DNA of 19,427 nt, taken from positions 1-19,427 of the forward strand of contig DASZOV010000013.1 of assembly GCA_035550595.1 (NCBI GenBank), in the 5' to 3' direction. This DNA comes from CALFMR01 sp035550595 (lineage in GTDB: Bacteria > Acidobacteriota > Vicinamibacteria > Vicinamibacterales > SCN-69-37). This document shows, piece by piece, positions 1-6,943 of this stretch (position 1 is its first letter; each line of letters begins with the position of its first letter). Under the pieces are notes generated by a model. The model searched no databases and had not been told where the DNA came from. It saw nothing but the letters and a program-made list of their open reading frames with translations. Made by a program: the position numbers and the translations under genes.

Positions 1-88
1 CTGTAGGGTCTCGTCAGAGAGAAATACGATAAGCATTTAATTATCCGCTAGTTAGGGCGTCGAAATCAACCGGGTGGAGGCAGACTGT
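1..88 (+). promoter_or_regulatory. AT-rich leader upstream of the H1-like/DUF6335 gene
   Basis: Bases 20-56 are strikingly AT-rich for this window and include an inverted repeat GATAA-N8-TTATC at 28-45. The stretch lies directly upstream of a good ribosome binding site (TGGAGG, 75-80) and the ATG at 89. This is the expected place for the promoter of the first gene. No confident -35/-10 pair can be assigned, so this is a location call and not a motif call. Confidence 0.35.
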
Positions 89-982
89 ATGGCAGCGACC
101 AAACGAGCCCCGCGTTCCCCGCGCCGCCGGCGAGCGGCATCGGCCCGACGAACCTCCTCCCGGCGCGCGTCGACCGCCCGAGCCGCGGTCGCCAGACGCC
201 GTAGAGCCTCGGCGACGCGTGCGAGCACGCGGAAACGCAAGACCGCCGCCCGCGCCACGGCCAAGAAGCACCGCAAGAACAACAAGAACAAGAAGAAGAC
301 GCCCCGGTCGGCCAAGCGTCGTCCAGCCGCGCGCCAGGCGTCCGGACGCCGGCCGAAATCCGGCTCCCGCGCCGCAACCACCCGCCGCAAGACGGCGACC
401 CGCACATCAGCCGCGCGCCGGAACCGGAAGAAGACCACCACGGCCCCGCGGTCCAGGCCGGCCTCAACTACGCCAACGCCGCGCCCCGCCGCGACCGCCA
501 CACCCGCGCCGCGTCCCCGCAAGCCAGCCGCGGCCGCCCCGGCGCGCCAGGTGGCGCCGCCCGCTCAGGCTGCCCTCGACCGCGAACGCCGCCGGCTGCC
601 AGACGACGAACGGCTCGAAGACACCGCGGCGCTGCCCTCGGCCGACGACCGCCTGATCGCCGCGGCGCGGACCGGTCACGCCGAACTGCGCGAGGATCTC
701 ATCGAACACACCGAGACGAGCCCACGGTTGACCGCGGGCGACATCGATGCGGACTGGCAGGATGCCTACGCCGTCGGCGACGAGGCCCCCGGCGGCGACA
801 ACCCGACGCCCGACCAGGACCGCGTCGAAGACATCGGCCGGGCGCTTGGCGTGAACTATCAGGACAACGAGGAACTGCGGTCCACGGACAAAATCTCTGA
901 CCGCGATCGCCACCGCTGGGAGCTCGATCCGGCATCCTCGGACGATTGGCCGCACGGCCGCAAGGACGACGACGGCGAGTGA
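89..982 (+). CDS. Histone H1-like basic tail fused to a C-terminal DUF6335-like domain
   Basis: The protein has 297 aa. I chose the ATG at 89 because TGGAGG (75-80) sits 8 nt upstream; an in-frame GTG at 74 would swallow that site. Residues 1-163 contain no Asp or Glu and are almost entirely Arg, Lys, Ala, Ser, Thr and Pro, with a Lys/Asn-rich core at 59-70. This resembles bacterial histone H1-like nucleoid proteins. From residue 164 the composition flips to acidic. Residues about 195-290 read as a compact globular domain, with the segments SPRLTAGDIDADW, VGDEAPGG, TPDQDRVEDIG and HRWELDPAS. From memory these match the DUF6335 family, common in cyanobacteria, whose function is unknown. The inferred role is DNA binding through the tail, perhaps stress-related. 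A strong hairpin follows the stop codon, so the gene is probably monocistronic. Coding is confident; the domain name is moderate. Confidence 0.8.
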   Translation: MAATKRAPRSPRRRRAASARRTSSRRASTARAAVARRRRASATRASTRKRKTAARATAKKHRKNNKNKKKTPRSAKRRPAARQASGRRPKSGSRAATTRRKTATRTSAARRNRKKTTTAPRSRPASTTPTPRPAATATPAPRPRKPAAAAPARQVAPPAQAALDRERRRLPDDERLEDTAALPSADDRLIAAARTGHAELREDLIEHTETSPRLTAGDIDADWQDAYAVGDEAPGGDNPTPDQDRVEDIGRALGVNYQDNEELRSTDKISDRDRHRWELDPASSDDWPHGRKDDDGE

Positions 983-985
983 CCG

Positions 986-1006
986 CGGCGGGCGGGACGC
1001 CCGCCG
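986..1006 (+). terminator. Strong GC hairpin just after the DUF6335 gene
   Basis: A perfect 9-bp stem (CGGCGGGCG / CGCCCGCCG) with a 3-nt loop GGA begins 3 nt after the TGA stop. No T-tract follows on the plus strand, so it is terminator-like but not a canonical intrinsic terminator. It could also protect the 3' end of the mRNA. Confidence 0.5.
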
Positions 1007-1017
1007 GGCCATGCGTC

Positions 1018-1109
1018 TAAGAGCGTGTTTCAAAGCCGAACGGACGCGCCGAAGGCGCCCCATTCATTCGAAGTTCATAGTTCGACGTTCGAAGGTTTGA
1101 ACGCTCTTA
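1018..1109. repeat. 92-bp MITE-like inverted-repeat element
   Basis: The left end TAAGAGCGTGTTTCAAA (1018-1034) is matched in inverted orientation by TTTGAACGCTCTTA (1096-1109). The outer 9 bp are perfect, followed by TCAAA after a 3-nt gap. The interior carries a TTCGAA-bounded repeat (1067-1093) of the same kind as at 14136-14259. If the outer TA is a target duplication, this is a small non-autonomous element; otherwise it is a bidirectional terminator between two convergent genes. The right end supplies the TAA stop codon of the minus-strand gene. The 9-mer ACGCTCTTA recurs at 13122-13130. Confidence 0.45.
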
Positions 1110-1571
1110 CTTGTTCATGAACTGCCGGACGTTGGCCATCGGCACGACGTCGGCCGGTGTCCGCGCGGCGCGTGCGCGGCGGCCCGCGCCGTAACCGGCG
1201 CGCTTCAATGCCAGCGCGCGCTGCTGGCGGCTGAGCTCCTCCGCGCGCTTCGCGGCACTGGCCGCTTTGGACTCGTCGTAGCCCACGAAGCGCGCCACGA
1301 CGTGGGCTTCATGCTCGAAGCCGGCTGGCCAGCTTTTCCCGCACCGATCGCAGAACCACATCGCTGGCGTACGCGTGCCGTCGGGATTGGTGACGGGCGG
1401 CTGCAAACCAAGCGGACCGCTGTGCGAGCACCGCGAGAGCCGCCAGACCAGCACCGCTCCTCCGGCAATCGCCGCGACGACGACAACGGCGCGCGGACCG
1501 GCGATCGCCCCGGCTACCACCAGGACGCCCACTGCTGCCACACTCACCCAGCCGACGATTGATAGCCGCAT
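1107..1571 (-). CDS. Small two-TM protein with a zinc-ribbon-like Cys motif, unknown function
   Basis: The protein has 154 aa. The ATG at 1571 is chosen because GGAGG (1580-1584 on the complement) lies 8 nt upstream; an in-frame GTG at 1577 is less well placed. Two hydrophobic segments cover roughly residues 5-24 and 27-44. They are followed by RCSHSG and, about 25 residues later, WFCDRCGKSW, whose CxxC plus the earlier Cys/His could bind one zinc. The C-terminal third is Arg/Ala-rich and helical, probably cytoplasmic. I do not recognise a named family. The TAA stop lies inside the inverted repeat 1018-1109, so the last residues may have been altered by that element. The gene is convergent with the DUF6335 gene. 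Coding is supported by the ribosome binding site, the TM pattern and the Cys motif. Confidence 0.65.
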   Translation of the reverse strand: MRLSIVGWVSVAAVGVLVVAGAIAGPRAVVVVAAIAGGAVLVWRLSRCSHSGPLGLQPPVTNPDGTRTPAMWFCDRCGKSWPAGFEHEAHVVARFVGYDESKAASAAKRAEELSRQQRALALKRAGYGAGRRARAARTPADVVPMANVRQFMNK

Positions 1572-1666
1572 AGCCACATCCTCCGGCGCACTCTCCGCGC
1601 CTCCGCGACTGTCATGCGGCGCCGACCGGCGACCCGAGATCGATTCGTAGGCATGGACTCAAGGGG

Positions 1667-1683
1667 CGTGCGGCGGCCGCACG
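1667..1683. other. 17-bp perfect palindrome in the spacer upstream of the zinc-ribbon gene
   Basis: CGTGCGGC-G-GCCGCACG has 8-bp arms around a single central base. It lies about 100 nt upstream of the minus-strand start at 1571 in a 249-nt non-coding gap (1572-1820). It could be an operator or a simple cruciform. Apart from this and the hairpin at 1749-1778, I see nothing specific in the gap. Confidence 0.3.
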
Positions 1684-1748
1684 ACGTGCGTCCCTGCATC
1701 GTGCAGGAATCAGACCAAGGGGCCCGTTTGACCGCTGGCCTGAAGCGT

Positions 1749-1778
1749 CCGGCCGGCGGCCGAAGCGCCACCGGCCGG
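1749..1778 (-). terminator. GC hairpin downstream of the ytxH-like gene
   Basis: An 11-bp stem (CCGGCCGGCGG at 1749-1759 against CCACCGGCCGG at 1768-1778, one G-U wobble on the minus-strand RNA) encloses an 8-nt loop containing TTCG on the RNA. It begins 43 nt beyond the TGA of the YtxH gene. No U-run follows, so it is terminator-like rather than canonical. Confidence 0.45.
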
Positions 1779-1820
1779 TTGGAACGTCGATGCAGTCAGG
1801 TGGACAGGCGGCGCCGAACC

Positions 1821-2156
1821 TCAGACGGACTCGTCCGCCATGTCGGACAGGTCCGCCATGGCGTCGGCCGCGTTCTGCCGGACCTCGTTGAAGGTCTCGC
1901 GGCCGCGCCGAACCGCCCGCTTCCCGCGTCCGACGAGGTCGTCCACCGTCGACGCAGCGCGGTCGTAGCCTTCACCCGCCTTGCGCCGGAGGCGCTGGGC
2001 CGAGTCGTTGATCTGGCCGCGGAAATCGGCGCCCGACGACGGCGCGAGCAGCAGGCCAACCGCCGCCCCGACGGCCGCGCCGCAGAGCAACCCAATCAGG
2101 AACGAGCTCCCGCGAGACGTCGTCCGCAGGTCAGTGTCGTAGGTGTCCGTGTACAT
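1821..2156 (-). CDS. YtxH-domain protein (small membrane-associated, stress-type)
   Basis: The protein has 111 aa. The start ATG at 2156 is preceded by GGAAGGAG with 6-nt spacing. After a short polar N-terminus (about 1-17), a Gly/Ala-rich hydrophobic helix at about 18-38 (FLIGLLCGAAVGAAVGLLLA) ends in the APSSGADFRGQI boundary typical of YtxH/gas-vesicle-like small proteins. The remainder is a charged, likely amphipathic or coiled-coil helix with regularly spaced Ala and Arg/Asp. Members of this family are often induced by general stress, but their biochemical role is unknown. The start lies inside the 3' end of the upstream DUF948-like gene (26-nt overlap), which implies co-transcription and translational coupling. 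A second YtxH-like protein is encoded at 12673-12936. Confidence 0.82.
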   Translation of the reverse strand: MYTDTYDTDLRTTSRGSSFLIGLLCGAAVGAAVGLLLAPSSGADFRGQINDSAQRLRRKAGEGYDRAASTVDDLVGRGKRAVRRGRETFNEVRQNAADAMADLSDMADESV

Positions 2157-2568
2157 GATGCGCTCCTTCCAATGAACGACCGCCGGCGGCGTTCAACCGC
2201 GGCGAGCGACGTCTGAATGCCGAGACGAGAGCCCAGGCACCGCGGCCAATGCCGACTGCTGGCCAGAAACCGTGCTTGACGCGCATGGCGGTCTGACGCG
2301 CCCGCACGGAGGTTCGCGCCACCGCTGCTCGCACGTCGGCATCGGCGGCTTCGACTCGCCCCATCACCCGATGCGCGTCGTCCAGCACGGCGTCGATACG
2401 GGCGACGAACGGCGCGATCTCATCGCGTCGCAGCGCGTCGAGCGCCGCCGTCGAGCGCGCCATCGCACGCCACGCCACCACGGCGACGACGAGCATGACG
2501 ACGGCTTGGATTACGAGCGCCACGGCGATGATGCCGAGCCACGCGGGGACCGACCCGAGGTCCGTCAT
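2131..2568 (-). CDS. Single-pass membrane protein, DUF948-like
   Basis: The protein has 145 aa from the ATG at 2568. One strong TM helix covers roughly residues 10-34 (WLGIIAVALVIQAVVMLVVA), followed by a long charged helix rich in Ala, Asp and Arg (about 38-95). It ends in a variable Arg/His-rich tail. This layout, and its place just upstream of a ytxH gene, matches DUF948-type proteins, but I cannot show homology by eye. The start is uncertain. There is no clear ribosome binding site at 2568, and in-frame ATGs at 2631 and 2649 would add 21 or 27 residues whose codons are GC3-rich. The 3' end overlaps the YtxH start by 26 nt, so the two form an operon. A role in the cell envelope stress response is inference from the partner. 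Confidence 0.62.
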   Translation of the reverse strand: MTDLGSVPAWLGIIAVALVIQAVVMLVVAVVAWRAMARSTAALDALRRDEIAPFVARIDAVLDDAHRVMGRVEAADADVRAAVARTSVRARQTAMRVKHGFWPAVGIGRGAWALVSAFRRRSPRLNAAGGRSLEGAHHVHGHLRH

Positions 2569-2580
2569 GCGACCGCAGAA

Positions 2581-2597
2581 GTTCAAGTCGTGTGCCA
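2581..2597 (-). promoter_or_regulatory. Weak sigma-54-like element upstream of the DUF948-like gene
   Basis: On the minus strand TGGCACACGACTTGAAC has a good -24 box (TGGCAC) and correctly spaced TTG, but the -12 GC is replaced by GA. It lies just upstream of the chosen start and would fall inside the gene if an upstream start is used. A sigma-54 activator is encoded elsewhere in the window, which is the only reason to list it. Confidence 0.15.
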
Positions 2598-2639
2598 CGA
2601 AGAAGCGGGTGAAATCGCCCGCGCGGCCCATGTTTTCTT

Positions 2640-2658
2640 GGCAGCGCATGCGCCTGCC
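2640..2658. other. Imperfect palindrome between tamB and the DUF948-like gene
   Basis: GGCAGCGCATGCGCCTGCC is an inverted repeat with one bulged base, lying about 40 nt after the tamB stop and about 70 nt before the next start. It may be an operator or part of a weak terminator. No U-tract follows. Confidence 0.2.
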
Positions 2659-2695
2659 GAGGCAAAGCGAGGGCCGAAATGGGCGCGCAGCGACC

Positions 2696-5600
2696 TCAAT
2701 AGCGCAGGACGTACTGCAGATCGACGCCGGCGGCTTCGCGGTCGCGCGATCGTTTCGCGCGGTCGGCGCCTTGCGCGATCGACGTCAGTACGCGCAGCGT
2801 GTCCGTCAGGCGGTACTCGAACGACAGCCGGCTCGCGTCGGCATCGCCGATCTCCTGGCGGAAGCCGACGAACAGCCGCTCGCTCACCTGCCGGCCGACG
2901 TTCACCTCGCCGGCGGATCCCGCGCTCGGGGCGCGGATCTCGAACAAGTCGACGTCGAGCGCGCGGCCGATCGAATTGGCCAGCGGCGTGGCGAGAGCGC
3001 TGAGCGCGAGATCGCCGGCACGCTGCAACAGGTCGACCTGTTCGCCTTGACCAAGCTGACTCATCGGCTGGTTGAAGACGATGAGCGACAGCACGTCACC
3101 CTCGTCGAGTGGCGGATCGCTCGAGAGCTGCAGCCGCGGGCGCTTCGCCGTGCCCGTCACCTGCACGCGCGCGACGACGCCGGAGATGTCGCGTTCGCCC
3201 GTGACGTTGAGCGACGGATTGATCGGCTCGATGCCGCGGAACGTGACGGCGCTGCCGCGGACGATGTCGAAGCGCCGGCTCTGGAACTCGTAGAAGCCGC
3301 GCACGGTCTGCACCTCGCCGACGATGACCGGCGAGCGGCCGGCGGCTTTGCGGATGTGGAAGTCGCCGCCGACGGTCAGGTTGACGTTGCCGAGCCCGAG
3401 CGATCCGCTGCTCGTCTTCAAGTTGCGGCCGCGGAGCACGACGTTGTCGGGCAGCTTCACGTCGAGGTCGAGCGTCGCGCGCGAGAACAGTCCGGTATCG
3501 GCCGGCGGCGCGGGCGTCGTCTCGGCCGACGCCTGAGCGGGAACAGGCGGAGGGGTCGACGGCGCGCCGGGCGCGCGAACCGATGCCGGCACGTTGATCG
3601 GTGGGGCCGGTGCTGGCGATGCGCCGGCGGCCACGGGACGCGGCCCAGACGTCGCGGGCGCGGCCGCCGCGTTGGCTGTCGTGCCGGCCGGCGGCGTCGT
3701 GGCGCCGTTCGCCGATGCGGAACCCGCGGGCGAAGTCGGCGCGGTCGTGCCGGGTGAAAGCTCGCGCAAGAGCTCGTCGAGCTCGATGCGGCCACGATTG
3801 ATGGAGATGGTGCCGGTCACTCGCGGCGCCGCGATGTCACCCTCGGCATGCGCATCAGCGGAGATCTCGACTTCGCCGAGATCGTTGCGCAGGACGTGGA
3901 AGGCCTGGCTCTGCACGCGCAGATCGAACGATCGTCCGCCAGCCGCCGCGGTGAAGAGATCACCGCCGCCCGTCGCCGTCATCACATGTCCATCGTCGTC
4001 GGACAGCGTGAGGCGGTCGACGAGCGCGCGGTGTCCATCGAAGCGCACCGACGCCGCCGCCTTGTCGTAGGTCACGCCCGTCGGCACGATGCGCGCGTGC
4101 CCGTCGGCCAAGGTCAACGTCCCGATCACCGCTGGCGCACTGAGCGCGCCAGCCACGCGCACGTCCATCGCCACGCGTCCCGTCACGTCGTCGACCGTGG
4201 AGGTGAACGCCTGCAGGAGCGCCAGGCTGATATCGGACGCCTGGACGTGGACGTCGAGCGGGCCCGCGTCGGCGGCCGTCGGGACTTCGCCGGTCACGAG
4301 GAACCGGTTGCCAGGCGACTCGTCGATCTCGGCGTTGATCGCGACGCGCCGCTGACGCAGCCCCACGTCGGCCGTCACGCGCGAGAACGTGACGTCCGCC
4401 ACTCGGCCGTCGCGAATCGTCATCGTCGCCTGCGCGACCGGGTCGGCGAGCGAGCCGGAGAGATCGACACGGCCATCGAGCGTGCCCGACGCGCGCGGCG
4501 TGCCGAGCGCCATGGCGTAGAGGTCGGCGACCTGCAGGCCGTGCAGGTCGAGCCGCAGCGCGGACGCGGTGCTGCCCGCCGTGCGCGCGACCCGGCCCTC
4601 GACGTCGATGGTCCCCGTGCCGTAGGTCAGCGCGACGTCGTGCGCCTCGATCGCGTCGGGCCCGTAACGGACGACGGCTTCACGGCCGGGCGCGAGTGTC
4701 CATGTGCCCGTGTCGAGCGCGAGCGACAGGCGCCGCACGTGCACTTCGCTGAACTCCGGACGCAAGAGCAGGCTGCCCTCGAGATCGAGCGCACGGTCGG
4801 CCTGCTCGACGCGCGTCGTGACGTCGACGCGGCGATCGGCGTACGTCGAATGCAACGTGAGGTGCTGGATGTCCTGCCCCTTCACCGTGAGAAACGCCGA
4901 GTCGGCATCGACCGTGGCCGAGAGCTGATGAACGTCGCGATCGGGCAGCGCCGCGTCGAAGGTCGCGTTGAACGTCAACGCTCGCGCCGTGTCGGCGTAC
5001 GCGAGTTGATGTGCCGCGAGCGTTCCTTTCGCCGACAGGCGATCGGGGCGGCCGGTGACGTGCGCCGTGAGATGCGCGGCGCCGCTGGCGTCCGACACGG
5101 GTAGACCGGGAATCGCCGACACGTCCGGCACGTCGGCCTCGACCGCGAGATCGGACTCCCCCGCCGCGGTGTTCGACACGGTCACGGTCCCGGTCGCCGT
5201 GAGGGTCGCGCCCGCACCGGCCACGTCGAGCCGGCGAATCGTCGCGATGCCACCGGCGATCGAGCCGTCGATATCCGCGCGGTCGATTGTCGTGCCGTGC
5301 ACGCTCGACCCGCCGAGCGATGCGACCACGTCGCCGGCTATCGTGTCGATCGAGAACGGCGCGGAGAGATCGGGAATCGTGACGCTCGCGCGGATGGGAC
5401 CGCCGAGATCGACGGGCTGCTCGGGCGGCAGGCGCAAGAGATCGCCCGAGACATGATGAACGGCACCATCCACCGACGCCTCGAGTCGATCGCCTTCGAT
5501 GCGGACGTTCGCAATCGTACCTGCCGCGACGACCGCCTGCTCGACGTCGGACTCATCGGCGGTGAACGACGCCTGCACGACTTGCGGCATCACGTGCACG

Positions 5601-6940
5601 TCATAGGCGCCCGCGAGACGCGTGGCCATCGCCGGCGCGTGGACGGTGGCGGGCAGACGACGGAGATCGAGATCCTGGACGTTGCCCGCGATGTCCAGGC
5701 GAAGCTTCGGCGCGGGCGCCGTGACGTCGTGAAGGGTCGCGTCGAAGGTGGCCGCCGCGCCGTAAGCGGCCGCGCGTCCGCGCGCGGTGAGGACGCGGTG
5801 GTCCAGCCGGCCCGTTGCCGACAGTGCGCCGACGGTGTACCCGAACGTCGTGAGGCCCGGCGTGCGCACGTCGAAGGCGACGCGCGACTGCCAGGGATCG
5901 TCGGTCGCGATGGTTGCCGTGACACGCGCATCCATCGTCAGCCGTGCGGGGAGATCGCGCTGACGGCTGAGCGCGGCGAGATTGAGCGCCGCGGTCGAGA
6001 TCGTCCCGTCAACCGTCGGCCGCGCGGCTGTCGCATTCACCACGACGTGCCCGTTGGTTGCGCCCACCGTCGTCGAGTGCAACGTCCATGAGGTGTCGAG
6101 CGCGGTCAGCGGCCCGGTTGCCGCGAGCGTGCCGTCGAGAATGAGCGATGCGGGTACCGACGCGGGAAGGTATGGGGCGAACTCGGCGAGCGTGAGACGC
6201 GCGACGTCGATGGTCGTCTCGATGCGCGGCGCGTCACCGCCGCGGTAGCTCGCGTCGATCTCGAGATGACTCTGCGGCGTCTCGAGCGTGAGACCGCGCA
6301 CGCGGACATCGTCGGCCGCGACGACCTGTCCGGACGCGGTGACTGGCAATCCCGTGTCGGCATCGACGGCACCAAGGTGCGCGATGGCGACCGTCACGCC
6401 CGACGCGCCCGTCTCGACGCCGCCGTCGAAGTCCACGTCGTTGATGCGCCGGCGGGGGCCGCTCGTCGGCTGGATGTCGATCGTCCCGTCCGTTACGCGC
6501 AGTCGCCGGATCGTCACGGACGGTGGCGCGCTAGTGCTGGCGCTACCAGTCGATCGTCCGAGATGCGCGAGGTTCCATCCATCGGCTTCCTCGCGCAACA
6601 CGATCGACGGCCGGTTGATGGTGATGTCATCAATCGCCAGCACGCCGCGGGCGAGCTCGCGGATGTCGTACCGCGTCTGCACCGAGCCGATGGAAACAGC
6701 CGGCACGCCGTCGTGCTGAATGACGATGTCGTCGAGCGTGACGCCGGTCCAAAGCGATCCGGTCAAGGCGCCAATCGACAGTTGGCCGTCGATGAGCGGC
6801 GACACGCGCGTGACGATCTGTCCGCGCACCCAATCCTTGAACCACGGCGTCGTCGTCATGGCGAGCGCGGCCGCAAGGAGGATGACGAGGCCGATGACGA
6901 CCCAGGTCAACCACCGCGCGACACGCCGCAAGACTGCCAT
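2696..6940 (-). CDS. tamB: TamB family inner-membrane/periplasmic translocation and assembly protein
   Basis: The protein has 1414 aa. An N-terminal signal-anchor helix (about residues 8-30) precedes an AsmA-like start with a substrate-facing repeat pattern. Residues 30-1060 are long beta-rich, Asp/Thr/Val-rich repeats such as VTGTISINRG and VDVTTRVEQADRAL, expected to form the hydrophobic beta-taco groove that spans the periplasm. A Pro/Ala/Thr-rich linker sits at about 1063-1147. The conserved C-terminal TamB (DUF490) domain follows, with VTGTAKRPRLQLSSDPPL, DVLSLIVFNQ, the RALDVDLFEI region and a terminal LQYVLRY strand. Known TamB proteins work with TamA or BamA in outer-membrane protein assembly and in phospholipid transport to the outer membrane. 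The ATG is 3 nt after the stop of the upstream barrel gene, so co-translation is likely. The length is slightly above that of E. coli TamB, mostly because of the linker. Confidence 0.93.
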   Translation of the reverse strand: MAVLRRVARWLTWVVIGLVILLAAALAMTTTPWFKDWVRGQIVTRVSPLIDGQLSIGALTGSLWTGVTLDDIVIQHDGVPAVSIGSVQTRYDIRELARGVLAIDDITINRPSIVLREEADGWNLAHLGRSTGSASTSAPPSVTIRRLRVTDGTIDIQPTSGPRRRINDVDFDGGVETGASGVTVAIAHLGAVDADTGLPVTASGQVVAADDVRVRGLTLETPQSHLEIDASYRGGDAPRIETTIDVARLTLAEFAPYLPASVPASLILDGTLAATGPLTALDTSWTLHSTTVGATNGHVVVNATAARPTVDGTISTAALNLAALSRQRDLPARLTMDARVTATIATDDPWQSRVAFDVRTPGLTTFGYTVGALSATGRLDHRVLTARGRAAAYGAAATFDATLHDVTAPAPKLRLDIAGNVQDLDLRRLPATVHAPAMATRLAGAYDVHVMPQVVQASFTADESDVEQAVVAAGTIANVRIEGDRLEASVDGAVHHVSGDLLRLPPEQPVDLGGPIRASVTIPDLSAPFSIDTIAGDVVASLGGSSVHGTTIDRADIDGSIAGGIATIRRLDVAGAGATLTATGTVTVSNTAAGESDLAVEADVPDVSAIPGLPVSDASGAAHLTAHVTGRPDRLSAKGTLAAHQLAYADTARALTFNATFDAALPDRDVHQLSATVDADSAFLTVKGQDIQHLTLHSTYADRRVDVTTRVEQADRALDLEGSLLLRPEFSEVHVRRLSLALDTGTWTLAPGREAVVRYGPDAIEAHDVALTYGTGTIDVEGRVARTAGSTASALRLDLHGLQVADLYAMALGTPRASGTLDGRVDLSGSLADPVAQATMTIRDGRVADVTFSRVTADVGLRQRRVAINAEIDESPGNRFLVTGEVPTAADAGPLDVHVQASDISLALLQAFTSTVDDVTGRVAMDVRVAGALSAPAVIGTLTLADGHARIVPTGVTYDKAAASVRFDGHRALVDRLTLSDDDGHVMTATGGGDLFTAAAGGRSFDLRVQSQAFHVLRNDLGEVEISADAHAEGDIAAPRVTGTISINRGRIELDELLRELSPGTTAPTSPAGSASANGATTPPAGTTANAAAAPATSGPRPVAAGASPAPAPPINVPASVRAPGAPSTPPPVPAQASAETTPAPPADTGLFSRATLDLDVKLPDNVVLRGRNLKTSSGSLGLGNVNLTVGGDFHIRKAAGRSPVIVGEVQTVRGFYEFQSRRFDIVRGSAVTFRGIEPINPSLNVTGERDISGVVARVQVTGTAKRPRLQLSSDPPLDEGDVLSLIVFNQPMSQLGQGEQVDLLQRAGDLALSALATPLANSIGRALDVDLFEIRAPSAGSAGEVNVGRQVSERLFVGFRQEIGDADASRLSFEYRLTDTLRVLTSIAQGADRAKRSRDREAAGVDLQYVLRY

Positions 6941-6943
6941 GAC

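Noticed and set aside
3848..5104. 418-aa plus-strand frame inside tamB
   Set aside because: Mirror of TamB codons. It is rich in Arg, Asp and Val with no motif, and similar frames recur along the whole gene.
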